From positions 27,736 through 91,735 of the forward strand of contig CALLWB010000081.1 of the NCBI GenBank assembly GCA_938016265.1: a DNA stretch of 64,000 nt, read 5' to 3'. The notes under the pieces were generated by a model. It saw nothing but the letters and a program-made list of their open reading frames with translations. It was not told the origin of the DNA and made no database searches. Below are positions 6,904-16,227 of this stretch, piece by piece. Position 1 is the first letter of the stretch; every line of letters begins with the position of its first letter. This DNA comes from an uncultured Saprospiraceae bacterium (GTDB lineage: Bacteria; Bacteroidota; Bacteroidia; Chitinophagales; Saprospiraceae). Position numbers and translations under genes: made by a program.

Positions 6904-8970
6904 ATGAAAAGAAGGAAATTTTTAAAAAGTGGGTTAGTTGCCGGATTGACGCCTCTGTTTGTAAATGGTTATGCCATGAACAGCCTGAGTGCCTCCTTGA
7001 TCCCCGCATCAACCTGCGATATAGACGATAGAGTTTTAGTAATTATATACCTGGCAGGAGCAAATGATATTATCAATACAGCTGTTCCTTTAAATCATTA
7101 TACCGAATATCAAACTGAACGACCAGATATTCACCTACCACAAAGCTCTTTAATTCAATTGGACAGTTCCTTGACTGGCACTGCACAGGATTTGGGATTA
7201 AATCCCGCATTGACAGGATTGAAAAGCCTTTATGACAATTCTAAGCTTTCTGTTGTGCAACGCGTGAGTTATCCATCCCCCAATCGATCACATTTTACCT
7301 CAGAAGACAATATGCTAAAAGGTCTGGACGGTACCATTTCTAATTCGAGTGTCGAAGATGGTTGGATTGGACGTTTCCTAACCGACAAGTATCCAACGTA
7401 TAACGGTTTACCATTTGGTGCAGAGCTAGATCCTTTGGGAATCATCCTCGGTTCAACTCCTAGTACAGGATTCCATTCGGTAGAAGATCATGAGATGGAA
7501 ATTAACCTTAGCGGTCAAGATCCTGCTGGTTTTTACAGCATTATCTCCTCCCTCAGCGGCGAACCAATATCTAACTTCCCGAATTCAGAGCACGGGGAGA
7601 TGTTGAGTTATGTTTCTTTGGTAGAGAAAAGTACGCAGGTTTATTCTGAACGAATATCCAATATTTTTAACCAAGGTGGTAACAATCCAACTGCTGGCTA
7701 TCCTAACTCTAGTCTTGGCAATCAATTAAAAACGGTAGCTCGTTTTATCTCTGGTGGTTCTAGAACTAAAGTATTTATGGCAAGAAAAGGTGGTTGGGAC
7801 AATCACGTAAATGCAGTAGATACTTCTAATACCACTTTAGGGACGCACGCTAATTTACTAGCAGACTTAGGGGATTCCATTGCCGCATTCCAAAAAGATC
7901 TGGAACTAATGGGCAATTCCTCTAAAGTAGTCACTGTTGTCTTTTCTGAGTTTGGTCGAAAGATTATTCAGAATGGTAGCAATGGGACAGACCATGGAAC
8001 GATGTCTTCTATGTTTGTTGTAGGAGATGCAGTAGAAGCAGGAGTTTATGGCGATAATATTGACATAACCAATAAAGATGCACAGGGCGCTCCACACCCC
8101 GATCAGTTACAAAACGACTATCGAACTGTTTTTGCTAATATTTGTCAGGATTGGATGGGCGCCAGTGACGCTTCAGTGCTAAATACGTTCTCTCAAACAC
8201 CTTCCAGCATTGTACTAGCTAATTTAGGATTGATAAACAGTGCCGAAACGGTAGATCCTACTTGTTATTTCGAGCCGGTTCAACCGGTATCTCTTACCTT
8301 ACGCGCTAAACTTTGGCTGGAAGGTTTTATAGATAACAATGCAGCAGGACCTGTCATGTCTACCGCACTTGTAGACGATGGCCATTTGCCATATCTACAA
8401 CCTTATGGTGATACTCGGTACAGTTATTATGGAGATGAGTCAGTCTCCAGTTTTCCTGCGAACACTGTAGATTGGTTACTTCTGGAAGTCTGGAATCAGA
8501 GCAATCTGGTTATCGACAGAAAGGCTGTTTTACTAAGAAGCGACGGTCGAATTATGAATCTAAATGGAGGACTACAAGTACCAATTGATGGGCTTTACCC
8601 AGAACCGATTCGCATTGCGTTTTTACACCGATCTCATATTGGCGTACTTGCTTCTACAGAAATTAATGCTGTGGAGGGAGCCACCCCATTTCTAAATTTA
8701 ACAACTCAGGTTACTTCGGTAGAAGGAAACAATCAGTTGAAAAACATGAATGGAGCTTACGCCATGATTGCAGGCGACGCCAATCAGAATGGATTGATTG
8801 ATACCGCAGATTATAGCTACTGGAAACGGTCAAGCTACAATAGCGTACCTGGCTATGGCAGTGCAGATCTTAATGCAGATGGACTTGTGGACAACACAGA
8901 CTACCTGCTTTGGAAAGGCAACCGTAGTAAAATTGGAAACCCTATTCTTCATGACATCTTAAAACGATAA
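6904..8970 (+). CDS. DUF1501 protein with dockerin-like tail, cassette copy 1
   Basis: DUF1501 belongs to the alkaline-phosphatase/sulfatase-like superfamily; substrates are unknown. The N-terminus MKRRKFLKSG is a twin-arginine-type export signal. The DUF1501 domain covers about residues 35-440 and shows the expected VVFSEFGRKI, GTDHGTMSSMFVVG and GGWDNH blocks. From about 461 to 620 follows a beta-rich module beginning LRAKLWLEGF and containing VDWLLLEVW and HRSHIGVLAS, also found in four other proteins in this window. Residues 622-680 carry two EF-hand loops, DANQNGLIDTAD and DLNADGLVDNTD, spaced as in type I dockerins. The gene follows DUF1800 by nine bases and is followed by the 1024-residue repeat protein after 12 bases. 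There is no T9SS tail. The dockerin-like tail could bind calcium and dock to a partner; that partner is not shown. Confidence 0.88.
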   Translation: MKRRKFLKSGLVAGLTPLFVNGYAMNSLSASLIPASTCDIDDRVLVIIYLAGANDIINTAVPLNHYTEYQTERPDIHLPQSSLIQLDSSLTGTAQDLGLNPALTGLKSLYDNSKLSVVQRVSYPSPNRSHFTSEDNMLKGLDGTISNSSVEDGWIGRFLTDKYPTYNGLPFGAELDPLGIILGSTPSTGFHSVEDHEMEINLSGQDPAGFYSIISSLSGEPISNFPNSEHGEMLSYVSLVEKSTQVYSERISNIFNQGGNNPTAGYPNSSLGNQLKTVARFISGGSRTKVFMARKGGWDNHVNAVDTSNTTLGTHANLLADLGDSIAAFQKDLELMGNSSKVVTVVFSEFGRKIIQNGSNGTDHGTMSSMFVVGDAVEAGVYGDNIDITNKDAQGAPHPDQLQNDYRTVFANICQDWMGASDASVLNTFSQTPSSIVLANLGLINSAETVDPTCYFEPVQPVSLTLRAKLWLEGFIDNNAAGPVMSTALVDDGHLPYLQPYGDTRYSYYGDESVSSFPANTVDWLLLEVWNQSNLVIDRKAVLLRSDGRIMNLNGGLQVPIDGLYPEPIRIAFLHRSHIGVLASTEINAVEGATPFLNLTTQVTSVEGNNQLKNMNGAYAMIAGDANQNGLIDTADYSYWKRSSYNSVPGYGSADLNADGLVDNTDYLLWKGNRSKIGNPILHDILKR

Positions 8971-8982
8971 CAATCTATTATT

Positions 8983-11900
8983 ATGAAATATATAAATTAT
9001 CAAGAATTTGGCTACAGGAAGTTCCTTGGTCTGCTTGTTTTGTTCTCTTTGGGAATAGGGCAGGCTTTCAGCCAAATCGTAAAAATAGAGCTCGGCGGCT
9101 ACAATGACTGTTCGGGACAATTGCAGGTGGATATTAAAATAAAATCCTCCGACTTTTCTGCTACTGATTTTTCAATAGGAAGTTCTAGTATCTTCTTAAA
9201 CTATGATCCACAAATTGTAACTTACAATTCCTATACTCCAATAGAATTTGATTCTAATACGTCGACTCAAGCAGCTGGAGCAAATTGGGAACCTCAACAA
9301 AATGATGTGGATGCTGAATGTGGTTTATTTGATTTGATCCTCCAAAAAGAAGCGGGTGGCACAAATGACTATGTACTCGATAAAACCAACTATATCACTG
9401 TTGGTCGGGTATACTTCGACTTTGTTGGGGCAGATGCAGACCCAATGATCGGTATTAATCAACGATTTACAATGTTCAATTCTTCAGAATTGAATGATGG
9501 CACCGCGATGAAAGATATCGAAGACTATCCAAAACTACTAGACTACAGTTGTAACAATTGTGTTAGTCCAACGATTTCCAGTATGGACGAAACACCTTCT
9601 ACCTGTATTGCTGATAATGGCGCCATCTCCTTTACTTTCCCGGACGCGCCAGGAAGATCCCATATCGAGTTCAGTATCGATGGTGGTTTGACGTATCCAT
9701 TTTTGACGCCGGACAACATTGGCGCTTACAACATTATCAATCTTGCGTCTGGCACTTATGATCTTTGGGTACGATGGGGGAATAATGATTGCCCAACGGA
9801 TTTACCAGATGCTACGATCACTACAACTGGAGGCCCAACAGCTTCTGCGAGTTCTATCAATGCTTGTGGTGCTCAAAATGACGGAGTCATTACCTTTTCC
9901 TTCCCAGACACACCAGGCAGAACGGGCATTGAATTTAGTACGGATGGCGGAACAACTTACCCACATCAATCTGCAGATAATGTTGGCGCTTTGGTACTCA
10001 CAGGAGTCGCGCCCGGAGCCTATGACATTTGGGTGCGCTGGGGAAATAATGATTGTCCAACGGATCTAGGAATGATCAATGTGAATAGCTGGGATATTCC
10101 TGTTGTTACAACCAGCAGGTTACATCAGTGTGAAGGATATCTAAATTCAGCTTCTATTACCTTCACGTTTGAGGATAGCCCACAACGTTCTGGGATTGAA
10201 TTTAGTTTGGATGGCGGAGCGACTTACCCCCATACCTCTCTAGACAACGCAGGGACTTTAACTGTGGCTGGTATTCAACCAGGTGTTTATGATCTTTGGG
10301 TACGCTGGGGCAATAATGATTGTCCGCAGGATCTGCCCAATGTTACTATTAGTATTTGGGATGTGCCAGAGGTGACGGTGACAAGAACACATATGTGTGC
10401 CAATGATCCAAACTCAGGTTCCATCACCTTTACCTTTGTGGATAGTCCGCAAAGAACTGGAATTGAGTTTAGCCTGGATGGCGGGGCGACTTACCCACAT
10501 GGATCACCGGATAATGCTGGGACATTAACGGTAGACGGTGTGCAGCCTGGCACTTATGATTTGTGGGCGCGATGGGGCAACAACAATTGTCCAGTAGATA
10601 TACCAAATGCAACCATCAACGAGTTAGTCGCACCAAAAGCAGAAGCAAATGTAACTGCTGTTTCTTGCAATGACGATGGGGTGATTACCTTCCAGTTTCC
10701 GGATACACCGGGAAGAACAGGAATTGAGTTTAGTATTGATGGGGGACAGACATACCCTCATGGTTCAGCTGATAATGTTGGTTCCTTTGATGTAACTGGT
10801 GTTTCTCCTGGCACTTATGATCTTTGGGTACGGTGGGGCAATAATGATTGTCCAACAGACATGAAAGATGTCACTGTCGCTTCATTAGATCCGCCTGTGG
10901 CTACAAGTGCCAAAAAACATGCTTGTTTTGATGATGGGAAAATCACCTTTACCTTCCCTGACAATCCAGCAAGATCGCATATTCGATTTAGTTTGGATGG
11001 TGGGGTAACCTATCCACATGTTTCGTTGGACAACGCAGGAACCTATCAAGTTACTGATTTAGCGCCAGGGTTGTATGATCTTTGGACTAGATGGGGTAAC
11101 AATGATTGTCCTACGGATTTACCCAATCAAAACATTATCCAATACGATCTTCCAATCGTAACATCAGCTAGGAAAAATTACTGTTCTGATGAGCCTCCTT
11201 CCGGGGAAATCACCTTCACTTTTGAAGATAGCCCACAACGGACGGGCATCGAGTTTAGTATTGATGGTGGAGCCACCTACCCTTATGGATCTTCTGATGC
11301 TGCAGGTACTTACACCGTAGCAGGGTTAGCTGCGGCTTCTTATGATCTTTGGGTACGTTGGGGAAACAATGACTGTCCAATTGATCTTCCCAATCAAAAC
11401 ATCATTGCCTGGGATCTGCCTTCGGTCACTACTGGGAAAGTTGATGTTTGCAAAGGAGGAACAGTGACTACTGGGTTATTGATTTTCCAATTTCCTGACA
11501 ATCCACAGCGTTCAAACATTAGATTTAGTATTGATGGTGGAGCGACTTATCCATATATTTCTCCTGATAATGCTGGGTTTTATGTGATCTCTGGTGTGGC
11601 CATTGGCAAATATGATCTTTGGTCAAGATGGGGCAATAACGATTGTCCGGTCAATATTATGGATCAAGCTGTTGAACTTATCGAGTGTAGTAATGGAACG
11701 CGAGTTATTCCTGATTTTGTAGATATCCGCAAGGATTTACCAGGAGAATTAGCGCCCTCGCTTGAGAGTTTCCAGCAAAATATCAACGCCGGCAATTCGA
11801 CTGATGGAGAAGTTTCTCTTTTCCCGAATCCTGCTAGCGATTTTGTAAATCTTGATTTGAGTAACTATAAATCTACCGTAGAGGAGATCAAGATTTTCAA

Positions 11901-12057
11901 CATCGAAGGAATTTTAGTGAAACGTGAATTGATCAATGAAGGTATCTCTGGTATCTATACTGCTGATGTCAGTGGGTTAGGTAATGGCGGTTACTATGTT
12001 GTTATTCGCTCTTCGGATAAGGAGATTAGTTCTCTCAAGTTTATTATTTCTAAATAA
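8983..12057 (+). CDS. 1024-residue eight-repeat T9SS cargo protein, copy 1
   Basis: Residues 1-30 are a signal peptide ending FSQ. Residues 31-190 form a beta-rich domain (IKSSDFSATDFSIGSS, FLNYDPQIV, VGRVYFDFVG) that resembles the cohesin/CBM2-type sandwich; this is a fold guess. From about 190 to 905 there are eight units of 85-95 residues, each with a first Cys, FxFPDxPxRxxIEFSxDGGxTYP, GxYDLWVRWGNNDCP and a second Cys, suggesting one disulfide per unit. Residues 940-1024 are a type A T9SS sorting domain (LFPNPASDFVNLDL, GGYYVVIRSSDKEISSLKFI). It should be exported by Sec, cross the outer membrane by T9SS and be fixed at the surface. It ends the operon, with a terminator at 12101. The repeats look like adhesive or scaffold modules. 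Confidence 0.85.
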   Translation: MKYINYQEFGYRKFLGLLVLFSLGIGQAFSQIVKIELGGYNDCSGQLQVDIKIKSSDFSATDFSIGSSSIFLNYDPQIVTYNSYTPIEFDSNTSTQAAGANWEPQQNDVDAECGLFDLILQKEAGGTNDYVLDKTNYITVGRVYFDFVGADADPMIGINQRFTMFNSSELNDGTAMKDIEDYPKLLDYSCNNCVSPTISSMDETPSTCIADNGAISFTFPDAPGRSHIEFSIDGGLTYPFLTPDNIGAYNIINLASGTYDLWVRWGNNDCPTDLPDATITTTGGPTASASSINACGAQNDGVITFSFPDTPGRTGIEFSTDGGTTYPHQSADNVGALVLTGVAPGAYDIWVRWGNNDCPTDLGMINVNSWDIPVVTTSRLHQCEGYLNSASITFTFEDSPQRSGIEFSLDGGATYPHTSLDNAGTLTVAGIQPGVYDLWVRWGNNDCPQDLPNVTISIWDVPEVTVTRTHMCANDPNSGSITFTFVDSPQRTGIEFSLDGGATYPHGSPDNAGTLTVDGVQPGTYDLWARWGNNNCPVDIPNATINELVAPKAEANVTAVSCNDDGVITFQFPDTPGRTGIEFSIDGGQTYPHGSADNVGSFDVTGVSPGTYDLWVRWGNNDCPTDMKDVTVASLDPPVATSAKKHACFDDGKITFTFPDNPARSHIRFSLDGGVTYPHVSLDNAGTYQVTDLAPGLYDLWTRWGNNDCPTDLPNQNIIQYDLPIVTSARKNYCSDEPPSGEITFTFEDSPQRTGIEFSIDGGATYPYGSSDAAGTYTVAGLAAASYDLWVRWGNNDCPIDLPNQNIIAWDLPSVTTGKVDVCKGGTVTTGLLIFQFPDNPQRSNIRFSIDGGATYPYISPDNAGFYVISGVAIGKYDLWSRWGNNDCPVNIMDQAVELIECSNGTRVIPDFVDIRKDLPGELAPSLESFQQNINAGNSTDGEVSLFPNPASDFVNLDLSNYKSTVEEIKIFNIEGILVKRELINEGISGIYTADVSGLGNGGYYVVIRSSDKEISSLKFIISK
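9560..11700 (+). repeat. Eight in-frame repeats of about 260 bp, copy 1
   Basis: Each unit carries the conserved stretch for DLWVRWGNNDCP. The eight units vary in sequence and slightly in length, unlike a recent minisatellite. The corresponding array in copy 2 lies at about 16805-18935 and also has eight units. Confidence 0.8.
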
Positions 12058-12100
12058 TGAAATTGTGCTGTTGAAGTAGTGCATGTTTCTGAATATAGAA

Positions 12101-12132
12101 AAGAGATCATCCCTTTGGGGTGGTCTCTTTTT
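12101..12132 (+). terminator. Intrinsic terminator of cassette copy 1
   Basis: AAGAGATCATCC pairs with GGTGGTCTCTT (two G-U pairs), followed by five T. The hairpin lies 44 bases after the stop in a 3' region that is almost identical to that of copy 2. Confidence 0.85.
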
Positions 12133-12240
12133 GTTTTGGTTAATCCATCAACCTATTAAAATTGGTAACAAAAAGCCATTTAATTGCCCTTCAAATAATC
12201 AATAGCAATGAACTAATTAGTTAGAAAACGTTGGCTAAAC

Positions 12241-12271
12241 TTGCTATATGTTCCTGAATAAGTTATATTTG
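12241..12271 (+). promoter_or_regulatory. Promoter of cassette copy 2
   Basis: TTG at 12241-12243 and TATATTTG at 12264-12271 give a near-ideal Bacteroidota promoter. It aligns without gaps to the copy 1 promoter at 5026-5057. The second cassette is therefore probably transcribed on its own and not by read-through past the 12101 terminator. Confidence 0.65.
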
Positions 12272-12363
12272 TACCATTCCCACATAGATTAGATTGTTTA
12301 CAAGCGATCGTTTTTATCTTAACCTTTCATATTCCACTAAGTTTGGAAACACGTATACGGTTA

Positions 12364-12432
12364 GCAATTTTAATTGCTCCTTAAAATCTATTGTTCATTG
12401 TGAAGTGTTCAAGTGTATTCTGTATGCTTCAC
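12364..12432 (+). promoter_or_regulatory. Structured 5' leader, cassette copy 2
   Basis: Hairpin 1 is GCAATT (12364-12369) with AATTGC (12372-12377); hairpin 2 is GTGAAG (12400-12405) with CTTCAC (12427-12432). Between the hairpins the stretch AAATCTATTGTTCAT is shared with copy 1. See the copy 1 leader at 5147. Confidence 0.5.
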
Positions 12433-12453
12433 GCTACTAAACATTTCAAAACT

Positions 12454-14142
12454 ATGGCCTCACTAACACAGAGATCAGGTGTTTTGGGACGGCGATTGGC
12501 TGGGCATCTCCTTAGGAGATGTACCTATCATGTAACGCCCTCCCGCATCGATGATTTTGCAGGAAAAACTGCGAACGACGCAGTCGATGAATTATTCGAA
12601 CCCATAATAAATCCAAATGGAGAAGTCTATGAGGGGCTTTACCCGAAAGGCCCATTGGATCCAGATGGAGACCACTATTTTTCAATTTCAGAAAATGACC
12701 ATGAGCCCGGAGCGAGCGCAAGCAACAATGTTCGGGTCCGTGCAATTACGACATGGAGAGTTTATGAATGTATGAATGACACCACCATCAAGTGGAAACT
12801 TGCCAATTGGATTGGATCCATCTATTCTGTCTATCATTCAGGATTGCTCATTAACTATCACTATTGGCGACTAGCAGAGAGGATGGCATTTGATAATCTA
12901 AAATCATTAGCATCAAAAATGACTTTTGATTTAAACATGCTGATTTATTTGAACAATCGGCTAAACAACAAAAATGCACCTAACGAGAACTACGCAAGAG
13001 AGTTTTTAGAGCTGTTTACTATCCTTAAAGGTGAACCCGCAGGAATTGGTAATTACACCAACTATACAGAAGCGGATATTACCCAAGCCGCAAGAGTGTT
13101 GACCGGAATAAAGACGGGCAACCCAACCATTGATCCTGATACTGGCATTATTCGCGGAAAACCGGTGTTCACTCAGCATGATACAGGAGATAAAACCTTT
13201 TCTAGCGCATTTACGGATGCCTCCGGGAATACCTACACCATTGCAGGAGCGACAAATGAAGCCGGAGTTTATGCGGAAGTAGACCAGTTTATAGAAATGG
13301 TTTTTGATCAAGAAGCTACTGCTCAGAATTACGTAAGAAAATTGTATCGATACTTTGTCAATGACAAAATCACTCCCGAAATTGAAACGGACATCATTAT
13401 TCCCTTAGGTACTACGTTATTAAACAACGGATACCAGCATGTTCCTGTATTAAAAGAACTATTAAAAAGTCTTCACTTTTATGATGAAGATGATACCGAA
13501 AATGAGGATGAAATCGTAGGAGCAAAAATTAAGTCTCCCTATGAAATGTTATTCACCACCGCCAATTTATTAGAAACTTCAAACTTGAATACGGCGAATC
13601 ATCAAGCAACTTTTTATAATAACTTCAATTCCTTAGTCGCTCACCACCTTGATAATGTAGGCCTCAGTATGAGAGGACCAATCACCGTGGAAGGATTTCC
13701 TGGATTTTATGACGCACCAGGATATTCAAAAAACTGGTTTAATGCGAATTATGTTTATGAACGGTTTACTTATGGAGTTTCCTTTAAAAATGGAAAAATC
13801 AGAAATACAAATTTTGCCTTTCCCTACAAAGTAGATTTAATGAATTGGGTAAACAATAATATAGAAGTAGCTGGTGGGCCAGGGGTTGATCCTTCTGCTC
13901 CTATTGGCGCAGCTGATGCATTTAAGGTTGTCAATGACATGCTTTCTTATTTGCTAGCAGAAATGCCAGTTGGCGACCGCCTTAGCTATTTCGAAAACCA
14001 ACTACTTGGTGGGCTTAGTCCTATCAACTGGTATTTCTCGTGGAAAGATTATTTAAACAGTGGTAATGAAACTGATGTGCTTCTAGGTATTACCAACCTA
14101 TATGATGCCATCCTTTCTTCACCCGAATTTCAAACATTTTAA
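12454..14142 (+). CDS. DUF1800 family protein, cassette copy 2
   Basis: Paralogue of 5236-6894 with the same landmarks: RRLAGHLLRRCTYHVTPSRI, NENYAREFLELFTILKGE, a glycine-rich MRGPITVEGFPGFYDAPGYS segment and the same last residues, ILSSPEFQTF. It differs mainly by a ten-residue longer segment near residues 45-75 and by scattered substitutions. I chose the ATG at 12454, matching copy 1; starts at 12391 and 12424 would extend into the hairpin leader. The next gene begins nine bases after the stop, as in copy 1, so the operon layout is preserved. Function is unknown beyond the family; pairing with DUF1501 suggests a joint envelope role. Confidence 0.87.
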   Translation: MASLTQRSGVLGRRLAGHLLRRCTYHVTPSRIDDFAGKTANDAVDELFEPIINPNGEVYEGLYPKGPLDPDGDHYFSISENDHEPGASASNNVRVRAITTWRVYECMNDTTIKWKLANWIGSIYSVYHSGLLINYHYWRLAERMAFDNLKSLASKMTFDLNMLIYLNNRLNNKNAPNENYAREFLELFTILKGEPAGIGNYTNYTEADITQAARVLTGIKTGNPTIDPDTGIIRGKPVFTQHDTGDKTFSSAFTDASGNTYTIAGATNEAGVYAEVDQFIEMVFDQEATAQNYVRKLYRYFVNDKITPEIETDIIIPLGTTLLNNGYQHVPVLKELLKSLHFYDEDDTENEDEIVGAKIKSPYEMLFTTANLLETSNLNTANHQATFYNNFNSLVAHHLDNVGLSMRGPITVEGFPGFYDAPGYSKNWFNANYVYERFTYGVSFKNGKIRNTNFAFPYKVDLMNWVNNNIEVAGGPGVDPSAPIGAADAFKVVNDMLSYLLAEMPVGDRLSYFENQLLGGLSPINWYFSWKDYLNSGNETDVLLGITNLYDAILSSPEFQTF

Positions 14143-14151
14143 TCATCAATC

Positions 14152-16209
14152 ATGAAAAGAAGGAAATTTTTAAAAAGTGGGCTAGTTGCCGGATTGACAC
14201 CTCTGTTTGTAAATGGCTATGCCATGAACAGCCTGAGTGCTTCGATGATCCCAGCTTCAGCCTGCGATATAGACGATAGAGTTTTAGTAATTGTGTACCT
14301 GGGAGGGGCAAATGATGCGATAAATGCTGCGGTACCCTTAAATCAGTTTGGTGAATATCGAGATGCCCGACCTGATATACACTTACCACAAAACTCTTTA
14401 ATTAAATTGGACAACTCCTTGACGGGCACCAGTCAGGATTTAGGGTTACACCCATCACTGACGGGCCTCAAAGATTTATATGACAACTCAAAACTTTCTA
14501 TAGTGCAACGAGTTGGCTATCCACAACCAAATCGGTCTCATTTTACCTCTCAGGACAATATGCTCAAAGGCATTGACGGAACAATTGCAAATTCTGGAGT
14601 GTCGGAAGGTTGGATTGGACGTTTTTTGACGGATAAATATCCAACTTATAAAGGATTGCCATTTGATAATCATGAAGACCCATTAGGAATCATCCTAGGA
14701 GACACACAAAGTACAGGATTCCATACAGCTGCAGAACACGAGATGGAAATAAACCTTAGTGGGCAAGATCCTGCAGGATTTTTTAATATCATCTCTTCCC
14801 TTAGTGGCGAACCAATTTCTAACTTTCCAAATTCCGAGAACGGAGAAATGCTAAGTTATATTTCTCAGGTGGAGAAAAGTACACAAGTGTATTCAGAAAG
14901 GATATCTTCGGTTTTTGATACAGGTGGGATGGCTCCTCAAGAAGTTTATCCGAATTCTAGTTTAGCAAATCAGCTGAAAACTGTAGCTCGATTAATTGTC
15001 GGAGGTTCGAAAACCAAAGTGTTCATGGCTAAGAAAGGTGGTTGGGATAATCACGTCAATGCAGTAAATGCTTCAGATACAAGACTAGGAAAACATGCTA
15101 ATCTACTAGCAGATTTGGGCGATTCCCTTCAATCCTTCCAAAACGACCTGGTGGCAAAGGGTATTTCTTCCCAAGTCGTAACGGTCGTTTTCTCTGAGTT
15201 CGGGCGAAAAATTATTCAAAACGGAAATTTAGGAACAGACCACGGGACGATGTCTTCAATGTTTGTTGTCGGTGATGCTGTAAACGCAGGGGTGTTTGGT
15301 GACAATATTGATATCCTAAATCAAGATAATCAGGGTGCTCCAGATCCAGGTCAATTGCAGAATGATTATCGTACTGTCTTTGCTAATATCTGTCAAGACT
15401 GGATGGGAGCAAGTGACGACTCTATTCTTAATACTTTTCCTCTTACTCCATCGCAGGTAGTTCTTACAAATCTGGGATTGATAAACTCAAATGAAAAAGT
15501 AGATAATACTTGTTACTTTGAGCCGGTTCCACCAGTTTCCTTGACAATTCGAGGCAGACTTTACCTTGAAGGATTTTTGGAATCCTCTGGACTGATGTCA
15601 ACCGAATTGGCAGATAGTGGTGTTTTACCAACTTCACAACCTTACGGCGATACCCGATACAGTTATTATGGAGAGGAATCGGTTTCCAGCTTTCCTGCAA
15701 ACACAGTAGACTGGCTATTGATGGAAGTTTGGAATGAGAGCAATCTTGTCATCGATAGAAAAGCAGTGTTATTGAGAAATGATGGTCGAATCACGAAACT
15801 GAATGGAGGGTTGCAAATCCTTGTTTCTGATCTATATCCTGAAAAAATTCGGATTGCGTTCCTGCATCGATCTCATATTGGTGTGCTTGCTTCTAAAAAA
15901 ATCGACGCAGCGCAAGAAGCTACACCAGTTGTAAATATTTCGACAGCAGTTGACACGGTAGAAGGGAATAACCAATTAAAGAACATTGGTGGAAAGTACG
16001 CGATGATCGCTGGAGATGCCGATCAAAACGGACTAATCAATACCGCAGATTATAGCTATTGGAAGCGCTCAAGTACCAATAGTGTCGCGGGCTACCAAAA
16101 TGCCGATCTGAATGCTGACGGACTGGTCGACAACTCCGATTACCTGCTTTGGAAAAACAACCGTAGTAAAATTGGAAACCCTATTCTTCATGGTATTTTA
16201 AAACGATAA
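14152..16209 (+). CDS. DUF1501 protein with dockerin-like tail, cassette copy 2
   Basis: Same architecture as 6904-8970: twin-arginine-type signal MKRRKFLKSG, DUF1501 domain with VVFSEFGRKIIQNG and GTDHGTMSSMFVVG, the shared beta module from about residue 460 (SLTIRGRLYLEGFLE), and two dockerin-like loops, DADQNGLINTAD and DLNADGLVDNSD. The first loop has Asn in place of Asp at one position, still a calcium ligand type. The first 80 coding bases are nearly identical to copy 1, while the middle is clearly diverged, which looks like selection or gene conversion on the export signal. The third gene follows after 18 bases. Likely exported folded by Tat. Substrate and enzymatic activity are unknown. 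Confidence 0.87.
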   Translation: MKRRKFLKSGLVAGLTPLFVNGYAMNSLSASMIPASACDIDDRVLVIVYLGGANDAINAAVPLNQFGEYRDARPDIHLPQNSLIKLDNSLTGTSQDLGLHPSLTGLKDLYDNSKLSIVQRVGYPQPNRSHFTSQDNMLKGIDGTIANSGVSEGWIGRFLTDKYPTYKGLPFDNHEDPLGIILGDTQSTGFHTAAEHEMEINLSGQDPAGFFNIISSLSGEPISNFPNSENGEMLSYISQVEKSTQVYSERISSVFDTGGMAPQEVYPNSSLANQLKTVARLIVGGSKTKVFMAKKGGWDNHVNAVNASDTRLGKHANLLADLGDSLQSFQNDLVAKGISSQVVTVVFSEFGRKIIQNGNLGTDHGTMSSMFVVGDAVNAGVFGDNIDILNQDNQGAPDPGQLQNDYRTVFANICQDWMGASDDSILNTFPLTPSQVVLTNLGLINSNEKVDNTCYFEPVPPVSLTIRGRLYLEGFLESSGLMSTELADSGVLPTSQPYGDTRYSYYGEESVSSFPANTVDWLLMEVWNESNLVIDRKAVLLRNDGRITKLNGGLQILVSDLYPEKIRIAFLHRSHIGVLASKKIDAAQEATPVVNISTAVDTVEGNNQLKNIGGKYAMIAGDADQNGLINTADYSYWKRSSTNSVAGYQNADLNADGLVDNSDYLLWKNNRSKIGNPILHGILKR

Positions 16210-16227
16210 CCCTATTAATTTTTAATT

